A DNA stretch of 64,000 nucleotides. Source: CBDDKZ01 sp965230415 (GTDB taxonomy: Bacteria; Bacteroidota; Bacteroidia; Cytophagales; JAAEPT01). The notes below the pieces were generated by a model that saw only the letters and a list, made by a program, of their open reading frames with translations, was not told the origin of the DNA and did no database searches. The stretch lies in NCBI GenBank assembly GCA_965230415.1, contig CBDDKZ010000005.1:1116001-1180000 (forward strand). Direction: 5' to 3'. Made by a program: the position numbers and the translations under genes. Shown here one piece after another: positions 17,469 through 26,811 of the stretch (position 1 is the stretch's first letter; each line of letters opens with the position of its first letter).

Positions 17469-18836
17469 TTAACAAGTAGTTAAAGGGGGATTATCTTCTA
17501 TTTGAACCATATCTATGGTTATGCTGTAGTTTTTCATCTGATTCTTTATTCTTTTGATGACCGAATTTCTTTGTTTGTCTTCATCGACATGAAGTTTTAT
17601 TCTGTTATAGGGCACTCCTTTTGTTACCATATTCCATATGATTACTGCCAGTTTTCTAGCCGTTGCACTAATGGCTGCGGCTCTGCCTTTTCTGAATGAT
17701 ATTTTGGCAAAAAAATCTTTGAGCGGTGTAGACTTCTTTTGATTTCCTATCACATTAGCAGCATTGCGTAGAGCTATTTTTACTCGATTACTTCCTTTAG
17801 GAATACGACTGGAAAGTAATTTGCCTCCACTGACTTTGTTGTTAGGAGCCAGCCTAAGCCAGCTTGTAAACTGCTTGGCTGTTTCAAACTTACTGATCCC
17901 CTCTATCCCCAATTCACTCATCAATGTTAACAGGGTTGCCGTACTAACACCTTCTATTTGAGAGAGGTCTACTCCTTCAAACATTTGATACGATAAGTTT
18001 TGAATATGTAGGTTTTTGGGATCGTTTTTATTGTGTTTACGCTTACCCTTTGGGGGAAGGTGTTGTTTTTTATTTTCATCATCAACTATGATGTAATCAA
18101 GTTGCTCTCCAATTTCAAGATCACATTGTTTAATCTTGTCTTGATAAAAATCGTAGGTATCCAACTCTTGCTTAAGGGTAAATAGATAATCTTTTCTTCC
18201 ATTTCCTTTCAATGCTTTGGCTATTTCTTCTTCACTTTTCTTGCATCTTTTATCTCTGAATGAAGCTAGTTTTTTCCCATCTGTTTCTCCTTGACAAATA
18301 GCTCGGATAATTTTCATGCCTGTAGCACCACAAATGTCTCGAACCACTACATCAAGACGCAAATTGAGTAGACGCAGGTACTTTTGCATTTTATTACTAC
18401 TACGGGCAGCGGACTTAATTAACGTATCTCGATGGCGACAATAGGTACGAAGAACTTCCGTTTTTTCTTCAGGTAAAAAGCTATGATTGAGAAGCCCCAG
18501 CATATGTAATTTCTGTATCCATTGACAGTCTTGTATGTCTGTTTTTCTACCTTTTATATGCTTGGTGAATTTACCATTACATAAACAGGTCTCAAATCCT
18601 GAGGCATCTAAGAGACTGTATAGATTCTGCCAATAACTACCTGTGCTTTCTAATGCCACCGTTCGTATCTGATGAGACTTAAGAAAGGAAACCAAATCCT
18701 CTAAGTCTTGATGATAAACTCCAAATTCTTTCACCTGATCAGCCTCTTGACCTACCGCTACCCAATGAGAACGACTCCCCACATCAATGCCCGCTGCATG
18801 AGGATGAACTACTTGCATCTCTACTGTATTACTCAT
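17469..18836 (-). CDS. IS110-family DEDD recombinase/transposase, copy C
   Basis: A 455-aa protein equal to copy A except for G31E (VGQEADQ), close to the first catalytic aspartate D18 but not part of the catalytic set. All DEDD residues and S336 are intact. Confidence 0.95.
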   Translation of the reverse strand: MSNTVEMQVVHPHAAGIDVGSRSHWVAVGQEADQVKEFGVYHQDLEDLVSFLKSHQIRTVALESTGSYWQNLYSLLDASGFETCLCNGKFTKHIKGRKTDIQDCQWIQKLHMLGLLNHSFLPEEKTEVLRTYCRHRDTLIKSAARSSNKMQKYLRLLNLRLDVVVRDICGATGMKIIRAICQGETDGKKLASFRDKRCKKSEEEIAKALKGNGRKDYLFTLKQELDTYDFYQDKIKQCDLEIGEQLDYIIVDDENKKQHLPPKGKRKHNKNDPKNLHIQNLSYQMFEGVDLSQIEGVSTATLLTLMSELGIEGISKFETAKQFTSWLRLAPNNKVSGGKLLSSRIPKGSNRVKIALRNAANVIGNQKKSTPLKDFFAKISFRKGRAAAISATARKLAVIIWNMVTKGVPYNRIKLHVDEDKQRNSVIKRIKNQMKNYSITIDMVQIEDNPPLTTC

Positions 18837-19072
18837 AACTATTTACTTTTAATGAAGATATCCTTTAAGAAGATGTGCTTTTGGCTAAAATTAAACTGAA
18901 CGGGGTTCATTTGATGATAATGACCACCACTGTACTTATCGCAAACATCTCAACCTGAAAACCTTTGGTGCTCTAAGCAACATTTGAAAATCGGCCTTAC
19001 TTAAAGGTCTTCGCTAATTTAACATTATCTAAGTTAGCTAGAGTACTCAGTAACGACATTACATGACGAAAA
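18837..19072 (-). ncRNA. Candidate bridge RNA region, copy C
   Basis: The same 236-bp 5' non-coding end. The stem arm AAAGGTTTTC is at 18957-18966 on the minus strand. The junction with the target again reads GAAAACCTT, as in copy A. Two base changes relative to copies A and B lie in this region, one of them in the loop of the gene-proximal stem. Confidence 0.45.
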
Positions 19073-19082
19073 CCTTATAGGT
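19073..19082. repeat. Phased dyad array 2, remainder of unit 4
   Basis: CCTTATAGGT is the second part of the dyad whose first A is at 15812. It lies 25 bp from the stop codon of the 2466-aa gene. Confidence 0.8.
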
Positions 19083-19107
19083 ATAGTAGTAATTATTTAA
19101 AAGATTA

Positions 19108-22100
19108 TTAACGTAATATCGTTACATCGCCACTGTACCTTAACCCTCTAAAGTTTAATTGGATATCGAAGTAATAGGTACCTATCGGCAACGACGCTCC
19201 CCGATCGCTGCGTCCATCCCACTGGTTATCGTAGCCGTTTTTCTGTTTCCACACGGTATTTCCCCAACGATTGGTCACCCTGATCTCAGCGTCAGGATAG
19301 TCTTCAATATTCGCTATTGTCCAGCTATCGTTTACACCATCATCGTTTGGCGTAAACACATTAGGAATTTTTATGGCGCTTATCACCTCCAGATACACGC
19401 TATCCATGTCACTACAGTCATTGTCGTTGTAAGACTCCACTATGTAAACCCTGTTTTCAATCGGGCTCACGATTATATTATTGGTAGCAGGATAAGGGCC
19501 TGTACCCCCTGCCACGTCCTCGCCGGTCTCTAACTCCCACCAGCTTACTATTGTTCCATTTGTCGTGGCATTCAATACCGCTGTCTCGCCTTCCATGATA
19601 TTATCCGGACCTACCTGAGCGGTCACTGTCACTTCTTCTACCGTTACCTCCACCGTATCTGTTGCTTCGCAATTGGCCAAAGAGTTGTCAGTGACTGTCA
19701 GGACAAACAATCGTATCCCAGAGCCTGAAGTGTTCACCGTAGGATTAAATGCATCTGCATTGGCTAGTAGCTGCTCTGTAGGAGACCAGCTATAACTGGG
19801 GCCATAAGCTCCATTTAGTGTCAATTCATCATCTTTACATACCGTTGTATCTACCCCTGCATCGGCATACACATTGGCTACGGCTATCGTGGTGCTGTCT
19901 ACATCAGGACACTGACCATTACCGTCGGTAGCTGTTACTGTGAGAATATACGTTCCAGTATCTGCTGCTGTGAAGCCAGGGGTTTGGCTGCTAGTGCCTA
20001 TCAATATACCTCCATCGCTCTGCCAGCTAAACAGCGCACCTGTTGTCGTTGTCGTTGCACGCACCTGACCTGTATCGTCCACACAGAATCTCGGACTTAA
20101 TGCTTCCGCGTTTACTATTACATCTCCTATTGTCACCTCCACCGTGTCTTTATCGACGCAATTATTGGCATTGCTCACACTTACTTCGTACGAAATGGTT
20201 CCTGCTACTGTTGGATTCACTATCTGAGGGTTGGCTATCGTGGCATTGTCCAGATAGGTTGTTGGGTTCCAGCTATAGCTCGTCGCTCCGGGAGCTGTTA
20301 CATTCAACAGGCTACTGCTACTCCCCAGGCACATGAAGAAATCGGCGCTTGCCGATGCCACTATACTGTCTACGTCTATCGTTAGCTCTGCCGTGTCACT
20401 ACACTTACCACTACTATTGCTTACCGTTACCGTGTAAGTCGTTTGTATGAGCGGGGCGACTGTCGGCGTTGCTGATGTCGGGTTGGTGATGTTTGTACCT
20501 GATGGTGTTCCGGTCCACTGGTAAGTACCGCCTCCCGTTGCTGTTAATAACAGCTCATCGCCCCGGCAGATAATCTGAGGGGCCGTGATGATGCCTGCTG
20601 TTACATCTTCTACATAAATAGTAATCGAATCGCGGTCTTCACAACCTGCTATATCAGGATCTGACACGTGAACCGTGTAAATACTTGTCACTGTTGGCGT
20701 GGCCAGCGGGTTATAAACGGTGGTACTACTCAAGGTATCATTGTCCGATTGCCAGCTGTAATCTCCTATCACTCCTACATTGAACTGGTAACTTTCGCCC
20801 AGGCACAAGGTGTCATCGGGGCCAAGATCTACTACCAGGCCACCCGTATTTATCGTTACGGAATCGTAAGCCACACAATGGCCGATGGCACTTCTTACCT
20901 CCACATAGTAAGTGGTGGTATCTGTAGGGGTGGCTATGGGGTTCACTATCGTTGTGGAACTAAGTGTTCCGTCGTTCGGCGTCCAACGATAAGTATCGCC
21001 ACCACTGGCCGTCAATTGCGCCTGACCACCCACACAGATATTGATATCATTGCCTGCTTCTGCTTCTACGTAGTCTACGGTGATAGTCACCGAATCCGTA
21101 TTCACACAATCATTGGTATCGGTGCCTGTCACGGTATAAGTGGTTGTTACTGTAGGAGTAATTAGCTGACTGCTATCGGTCGAGCCGTTGTCCCATTGGT
21201 AAGTTGCTGCTCCGGTGGCATAAATCGTATCACTGCTCCCTCTGCAGATCGTATCATCGGCTAACGCTGTTATTGTCGGTAGTGGATACACCACTAGTTG
21301 TACAATCGCCGTATCGCGATCGTTGTTGCCGTCGGTGACAATAACCGTATAGTCTGTCGTGGCAGTAGGGTTGTCTGTTTGCGTTGCTCCGGTGGCATTG
21401 ACCAGGTTGCCCCCGTTCCAGGTAAAGGTATAATCGCCATCGCCCATTGTTGCAGCTGCGCTGAGATTGCCTGTTTCACCTATACAAATGGTATCGCCCA
21501 AGGCTGTAATTAAAGGCCCACAGTTCACTTCAAAGCTTACACAAGCGACAGCCGTATCCATACAGCCATTATTATCAATTCCCAGCACCCCGAAGCAGGC
21601 TTGTACGTCTGTGGTGGCTGCTGGCTGTCCCGTAAATACCCAAGGGTCGGCGATATTGGTATCCGACAAGATTTGTCCATCGTTCAGTGAGGTCCAGAAG
21701 TAGTTGGTGGCCCCTGTTGCCTGCAGTTGCACACTGTCTTCTTTACATATTTGTGTGTCTTCAGCACTAACTACCGGTAAAGTATTAACCGTAACTGTTA
21801 ATGTTGCGGTGTTTTCACAGCCATTGATATCGATACCTGTTACATTGTAAGTAGTTGTTCCTGTAGGTGTCACCTGATGTATGCTATCATCTGACAAGTC
21901 ATTATCCCAGGTATAAGTGTTGGCTCCTGCGGCGCGGATTGTGGCCGTGTCGCCCAGGCAGATGGCGGTGTCTGGTTCAGCAGTGACAGCAGGTAAGGCA
22001 TGTACCACTATGTATACCTCCGTCGTATCCCTCTCTCCGTTGCCGTCTTGCACGATCACCTGATAAGTGGTAGTGGTGGTAGGGCTATCTGTTTGATCTG

Positions 22101-25100
22101 CTCCTGTCTCATTGACCAGGTTGCCACCGATCCAGGTAAAGGTATAATCACCATCTCCGGCACGTGCCATGGCATTCAGGTTACCCAGTTCTCCTTCACA
22201 AATGGTATCGCCTGTTGCCTCCACAATCGGACCGCAATTGACTTCAAAGTTTACACAAGCAGTATCTTTATTCACACAGCTATTAGCATCACTACCAGTA
22301 ACTTCGAAACAGGCCAGTGTGTCTTCGGTGAGATCCGGATCACCACTTTGTACTGTAATTTGTACATCATCGGGACCGGTAGTAATCACACCAATATCCA
22401 AACTCACCCAGCTATAATTTAGTCCGCCTGTTGCCACAAGCGATATCGTATCTTTCTGACAAACACGTGTATCATTAGCTATTATATTTGGCGATGGATC
22501 CACGCTCACTTCGACAGCTGCAGTATCTGCACAGCCATTGGTATCTAAACCGGTTACTCTATAGGTAGTGGTAGTCGTTGGGCGGACGGTATGTGTCACC
22601 CCACTGTCGAGGCCATTATCCCAAAAGTAGCGTACACCACCCGTAGCAGCAATATCCAGCGAGTCGCCCAGGCAGATTGAGGAATCTATACCTGCTCCAA
22701 TATCTGGAAGGTTATGGACGAAGACCACTACAGTATCTGTTCCTTCACAGCTACCATCAGAAGACGTCAGCACATAAATCGTTGTGCTATCAGGCCTAGC
22801 AATTGGATTTGCAATGGTGCTATCGCTCAAGCCTGTTCCCGGGCTCCATTCAAAAGTTGCACCACCGGTGCCGTTTAATTGCACGCCCGTATCACCAGCA
22901 CAAAAAGACTGGTCTTCACCTGCATCAACATTTAATATTCCTATAACAATTGTTGTATCGTCATCGGCTACACATCCGGCACTATCTGTTACGGTAACAC
23001 TATAAGTCCCCGCTAATACGCTATCAAGGGTCGGAGAAGTTCCTAAACCGTTATCCCAAACGTAAGTAAACAAAGGTGTCCCACCACTAACAACCATTAC
23101 ACTCAAATCTAATGGCGAAGAAATACAGTTATCAGAGCATGGCTCAAGCCCTGTATTTCCAGCCACACAATCGCCGCAGTTATCTTCATATGCAGAGCCA
23201 CCCCAAATACCTTCACAATCCTGCTCACAAGCCTCTCTGTCCGTAAGCCCACTAACACATTGTCCACAGTTATCAACAAACGCCGTTCCATCAATATCAC
23301 CGTGACAGTCTATCGTGCAAGAACTATTAGGGTCCATATTGGTATTACCACCGGCACACACTCCGCAGCTATCAATAAATGCTGTTCCGTTAGCGTCGCC
23401 ATTACAGTCAAATTCACATTGATCGTTGGCTTCAATACCAGTAAGGCCACCTGTACAATCTCCACAACTATCTATTAAAGCCGAACCCCCAACAATACCA
23501 AAACAATCGCCATCTAATGTTACGCATCCATCAGAAGAATTAGTACCTATCAAAAAATAATCCACTTCAAACCAGCCATTAAATGGCTGATCAATGTAGG
23601 GTGCTATATCATGTTCATTGGGATTAGGAATCAATACCAAATGATGCAGTACTTGTTCATTGAAATTATTCCCCTGAAAAATCCATCCATCCTGAAGTTG
23701 AGCCACCACACTTAAGTCGATCACAAACTCCTGCCAATCGGTGGTGATATTTAGATCGGTTTGAGGCTGGAGCTGGTCCATTTGCGCTTGTGTCAGGTTA
23801 CCATCCCGCAACGTTACACGCATAGCCATGGCTTCAGATGCCCTAATTCGGATGGTTATGAATCTGCCATTTGCAAAATTAATAGGCGCTCCGGTTAAAG
23901 GTAAACTTGCTGTCGTATGTTCCGAACCATCAGACTCCACATGTAATGCTCCGTCCACAATACTGGAAGTTAAGGCATCTGAATTTACTACTCTGTTGGT
24001 TTGTACGTCACGCACAAACTCTTCATAGTGATTTATGGCAGGCAGGGTATTAAATTCTTCAGAATAAATCGCCTCGCAAGAGCCATTGGAGGTGGACACT
24101 ATATTTACATTTCTTGTAAAGATGCTTTCATTACCCTGGCCGTCGTTAATGGTCAAAGTAACTGTTTGTATACCTGACTCGATATAATTAACACTATGGG
24201 GTCCTTCTCCAATAGCATTAGGAGGGTTTGCCCCATTACCAAAGTTCCATACCCATGAGCTGATATTATTTCCAAGACTTGCATCTACAAATACAATATT
24301 ACCACCTTCATCTACAAACCAGGTATTTGCATCAAATTGGGCAATCAAATAAATACAGGCCGTATCTCCTGTATTTCCTCCCACACAGTTTCCGCAATCA
24401 TCCAAAAAGGCTGTTCCACCCCAATCTCTATTACAGTCTCTTTGGCAAGCCAATTTCCCTGTAGTTCCTGCCACACAAGTACCACAGTCATCAATGTAAG
24501 CCGTACCATTCAGGGTACCATTGCAGTCTACGGGGCGATCTGTAATAGCAACTACGAAAGGATCCGGGCCTACTACTTCTATTTCTCCTGTAATTTCACA
24601 GGTAGAACCATCATCTATTACCGTAAGTGTATAGGTTCCGGGATCCAAATCACTCAATGAAGAGCCACTACCTGTAGGGCTCCAATTATACGTCAGATTA
24701 CCTGTAGCATTTCGAATCACAGTAGTGATTGCACCATCGCCTGCTCCAAAACAACTCACGGGCTGAGCCGCCAGGTCCAGCTCCAAACCAAAACGAACTT
24801 CTATCTCATCAGTTCCTCTACAAACAGGGGCAAACGATATATCGTCGAGCGCGAAATCGTTTCCTGCAACTACAGTACTTTGATTCACAATACAGATATC
24901 AACGCTTGCTACGTTTCCTGAGGTCCATGTTTCAAAGAAATTACTCCAATCGCAAGCTCCGGCTACAGGGCTAAAATCGCTTCCCAGCTGCACACCATCT
25001 ACAAAAAATGATAATCGAGCAGGTGCATTACGGTCTGAATTCCACACCCATGTCGAAAATTCATATTCGGTAAACGGCTGAACTTGTACAGATTGACACC

Positions 25101-26508
25101 ACACGTCCCGATTACTAACATCGGCACCATTTACAACCATCATCTGTGTACCTGGGTCTGTGTGATCATCGCATGTCGCAAAATTGTTGTGAGCAATATT
25201 TGGTGAGGTCGTAACGAAATAAGTCCCTTCGGTCGACAATGGACCTAAATTTCCACCAAGACCAACTATGTAATCTGAAGTAAATCCGACGGAACCTGCT
25301 TCAAAATCACCGTTAAAAATAACATTTTCTTCCCTATAAATCGTTTGCACACTGTATACACCCGGTTCAGTAACATGAAGTGTCTGCCCTGTTGAGCCAT
25401 CACTCCACAGGTACTCATCAAATTGATCACCGGCATCCAAAATTAGCGAACCACCGTTACATACGGTCGTATCCGGGCCCAGATCCGGGTCTACACATAC
25501 AACCGGACAAGCATCTGTTACAAAAACACCGTCAATGGCACAGCCATCAGGTGAACTTACCCGCACTTGATAATTCCCGGGGCCATAGCCTCCTGCCGAC
25601 AAATTTAATGTATTATTCACTTCTCCAATAATTGCCACGCTATCCAGGTACCACTGATATTGTCGGCCGGGCACATCTTCTACGCTTAATACCGCATCAT
25701 TTTCACACAAAGTACCATCAATGGTAATGTGAGCAACGCCAAATAAATCGGAAGCATTTAGTAATAAATTATCTAATATCATGACATCATTGGTACATTC
25801 AGGTTGCATACAACTCGTTCCCAATGCAATTCCATTCACATTAAACGTAGGAACGAAAGTAATTTCCACGACCCCCCAATCTCTGAAATCACCTGAGTTT
25901 ATTGTTACAGTTCCAAGTTGTTGCCAGTTTTTCAATGAATCATCTAAAGGGCAGTCGTTATTATCGTAGCCAAAAGGAAGCTCATTAGCACAATCAGGTG
26001 TTCCGAAAATCCCCAGTTCAATTTCCTGATCATCACAAGGAGCAGCACTTAAATCCGAATAGGTAATTTGTATGTCAAAAGTTATTTGGTAGCGGGTACC
26101 TGCCTGCATATCTTCAATTAAACAAGCACCCACATATTCTTTCATGGTATTGAGCATTCTCAAGAACACAACTCCGTTACCATCGGGAAAAGGCTGAGAT
26201 ATATGATCTCTATCATCACGCCACCAATCATCGCAGGTATGAATAAAATCTGATGTTGCATTAGATGCCTGTATCCAGTCTCGCGCACAACTTATTTGTT
26301 GTGTACCATTAGGACAACACACCGTATCTTCAAATGATGGATTAGGAATAAGTGAAACTACGTTTACAACAGGTTCACATTGACATTCATCATCTAATAA
26401 ATCGGTAAGTCCATCACCGTCATTATCAATGGCATCATTACAATTTTCTTGCGCACTCATAGGCAAAATGAGGGCACAATGAAGCAATAGTACAATAAAT
26501 CGTTTCAT
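19108..26508 (-). CDS. Giant T9SS type B surface protein with CBM, SprB, PKD and Cys-rich modules (2466 aa)
   Basis: The largest protein here. The signal peptide (about 1-19) precedes a MopE-type motif (NCNDAIDNDGDGLTDLLDDEC, 22-42), a lectin-like PNPSFEDT module (about 53-260) and a GDFE beta-sandwich module (about 393-575). A SprB-type repeat follows (about 576-640: CFGAGDGAITT, then YNWSPTGSG, GTYTLTV). Cys-rich units of the form DCNGxxNGTAxxDxCGxCxxG lie at about 656-716 and 996-1126, flanking a PKD domain (about 720-805) and a CBM-like module (about 806-1000). The stalk is Ig-like repeats to about 2380, then CHU_C (IPNVFTPNDDGVNDSW to GDVTILR). This combination is typical of gliding or adhesion surface proteins exported by T9SS. 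Ligand unknown. Stalk segments match the 2290-aa gene almost exactly. Confidence 0.88.
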   Translation of the reverse strand: MKRFIVLLLHCALILPMSAQENCNDAIDNDGDGLTDLLDDECQCEPVVNVVSLIPNPSFEDTVCCPNGTQQISCARDWIQASNATSDFIHTCDDWWRDDRDHISQPFPDGNGVVFLRMLNTMKEYVGACLIEDMQAGTRYQITFDIQITYSDLSAAPCDDQEIELGIFGTPDCANELPFGYDNNDCPLDDSLKNWQQLGTVTINSGDFRDWGVVEITFVPTFNVNGIALGTSCMQPECTNDVMILDNLLLNASDLFGVAHITIDGTLCENDAVLSVEDVPGRQYQWYLDSVAIIGEVNNTLNLSAGGYGPGNYQVRVSSPDGCAIDGVFVTDACPVVCVDPDLGPDTTVCNGGSLILDAGDQFDEYLWSDGSTGQTLHVTEPGVYSVQTIYREENVIFNGDFEAGSVGFTSDYIVGLGGNLGPLSTEGTYFVTTSPNIAHNNFATCDDHTDPGTQMMVVNGADVSNRDVWCQSVQVQPFTEYEFSTWVWNSDRNAPARLSFFVDGVQLGSDFSPVAGACDWSNFFETWTSGNVASVDICIVNQSTVVAGNDFALDDISFAPVCRGTDEIEVRFGLELDLAAQPVSCFGAGDGAITTVIRNATGNLTYNWSPTGSGSSLSDLDPGTYTLTVIDDGSTCEITGEIEVVGPDPFVVAITDRPVDCNGTLNGTAYIDDCGTCVAGTTGKLACQRDCNRDWGGTAFLDDCGNCVGGNTGDTACIYLIAQFDANTWFVDEGGNIVFVDASLGNNISSWVWNFGNGANPPNAIGEGPHSVNYIESGIQTVTLTINDGQGNESIFTRNVNIVSTSNGSCEAIYSEEFNTLPAINHYEEFVRDVQTNRVVNSDALTSSIVDGALHVESDGSEHTTASLPLTGAPINFANGRFITIRIRASEAMAMRVTLRDGNLTQAQMDQLQPQTDLNITTDWQEFVIDLSVVAQLQDGWIFQGNNFNEQVLHHLVLIPNPNEHDIAPYIDQPFNGWFEVDYFLIGTNSSDGCVTLDGDCFGIVGGSALIDSCGDCTGGLTGIEANDQCEFDCNGDANGTAFIDSCGVCAGGNTNMDPNSSCTIDCHGDIDGTAFVDNCGQCVSGLTDREACEQDCEGIWGGSAYEDNCGDCVAGNTGLEPCSDNCISSPLDLSVMVVSGGTPLFTYVWDNGLGTSPTLDSVLAGTYSVTVTDSAGCVADDDTTIVIGILNVDAGEDQSFCAGDTGVQLNGTGGATFEWSPGTGLSDSTIANPIARPDSTTIYVLTSSDGSCEGTDTVVVFVHNLPDIGAGIDSSICLGDSLDIAATGGVRYFWDNGLDSGVTHTVRPTTTTTYRVTGLDTNGCADTAAVEVSVDPSPNIIANDTRVCQKDTISLVATGGLNYSWVSLDIGVITTGPDDVQITVQSGDPDLTEDTLACFEVTGSDANSCVNKDTACVNFEVNCGPIVEATGDTICEGELGNLNAMARAGDGDYTFTWIGGNLVNETGADQTDSPTTTTTYQVIVQDGNGERDTTEVYIVVHALPAVTAEPDTAICLGDTATIRAAGANTYTWDNDLSDDSIHQVTPTGTTTYNVTGIDINGCENTATLTVTVNTLPVVSAEDTQICKEDSVQLQATGATNYFWTSLNDGQILSDTNIADPWVFTGQPAATTDVQACFGVLGIDNNGCMDTAVACVSFEVNCGPLITALGDTICIGETGNLSAAATMGDGDYTFTWNGGNLVNATGATQTDNPTATTDYTVIVTDGNNDRDTAIVQLVVYPLPTITALADDTICRGSSDTIYATGAATYQWDNGSTDSSQLITPTVTTTYTVTGTDTNDCVNTDSVTITVDYVEAEAGNDINICVGGQAQLTASGGDTYRWTPNDGTLSSTTIVNPIATPTDTTTYYVEVRSAIGHCVAYDSVTINTGGLVVDLGPDDTLCLGESYQFNVGVIGDYSWQSDNDTLSSTTVYNPLATPTVTSIYTVHVSDPDIAGCEDRDSITIYVEDVTAGIITAPQIICRGDELLLTATGGGTYQWTGTPSGTNITNPTSATPTVAPLIQTTYTVTVSNSSGKCSDTAELTIDVDSIVASASADFFMCLGSSSSLLNVTAPGATSYSWNPTTYLDNATIANPQIVNPTVAGTISYEVSVSNANNCVDKDTVEVTIGDVIVNAEALSPRFCVDDTGQVRATTTTTGALFSWQSDGGILIGTSSQTPGFTAADTGTYILTVTATDGNGQCPDVDSTTIAVANVYADAGVDTTVCKDDELTLNGAYGPSYSWSPTEQLLANADAFNPTVNTSGSGIRLFVLTVTDNSLANCEATDTVEVTVEEVTVTAQVGPDNIMEGETAVLNATTNGTIVSWWELETGEDVAGGTGPYPATNNIIVSPIENRVYIVESYNDNDCSDMDSVYLEVISAIKIPNVFTPNDDGVNDSWTIANIEDYPDAEIRVTNRWGNTVWKQKNGYDNQWDGRSDRGASLPIGTYYFDIQLNFRGLRYSGDVTILR

Positions 26509-26734
26509 TCTTGGGGCTTGTAATACAATTATTGTCTAACAATAGCTTTACGGTAAAAAAGTCGGGATCTATACTTTGATGTTGATTAGTAGAATATGTA
26601 ACCTGTATATAGTGTAAAAATCTAAAAATTGATAATTATCCACTCATCATACAGTATAGAATTAGAATATACAAAAACCTTTATAACACCGCAACTAAAA
26701 CCCCTTAATAATCAATCAGTTTGCAGCAACATAT
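26509..26734. other. Intergenic leader of the 2466-aa gene
   Basis: AT-rich, no gene. A short dyad TATTGT-CTA-ACAATA (26530-26544) sits about 22 bp upstream of the start codon and could be an operator. No clear -7 box was recognised. Confidence 0.4.
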
Positions 26735-26808
26735 ACCTATAAGGTTATTTCACCAACCTTATAGGTATTGAAAATAACCTTCCAGGTGTGGGAATTAACC
26801 TTATAGGT
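26735..26808. repeat. Phased dyad array 3 (four intact units, no insertion)
   Basis: ACCTATAAGGT (26735-26745), ACCTTATAGGT (26756-26766), ACCTTCCAGGT (26777-26787) and ACCTTATAGGT (26798-26808) start exactly 21 bp apart. Units 1 and 2 with flanking bases make a 12-bp perfect inverted repeat around an 8-bp loop. The array ends 3 bp before the stop codon of the 1743-aa gene. It is the uninterrupted version of arrays 1 and 2. Confidence 0.9.
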
Positions 26809-26811
26809 TGG

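Larger units (their letters stand above)
17443..19072 (-). mobile_element. IS110-family insertion sequence, copy C (1630 bp), in tandem with copy B
   Basis: The third copy, 1630 bp, in the same orientation as B and directly adjacent. Its left end joins CCTTATAGGT, the second part of dyad array 2. It differs from A and B by scattered single bases, including two in the 5' non-coding end (TTGATGATAA for TTGATCATAA and AACATTATCT for AACAATATCT). Confidence 0.92.
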
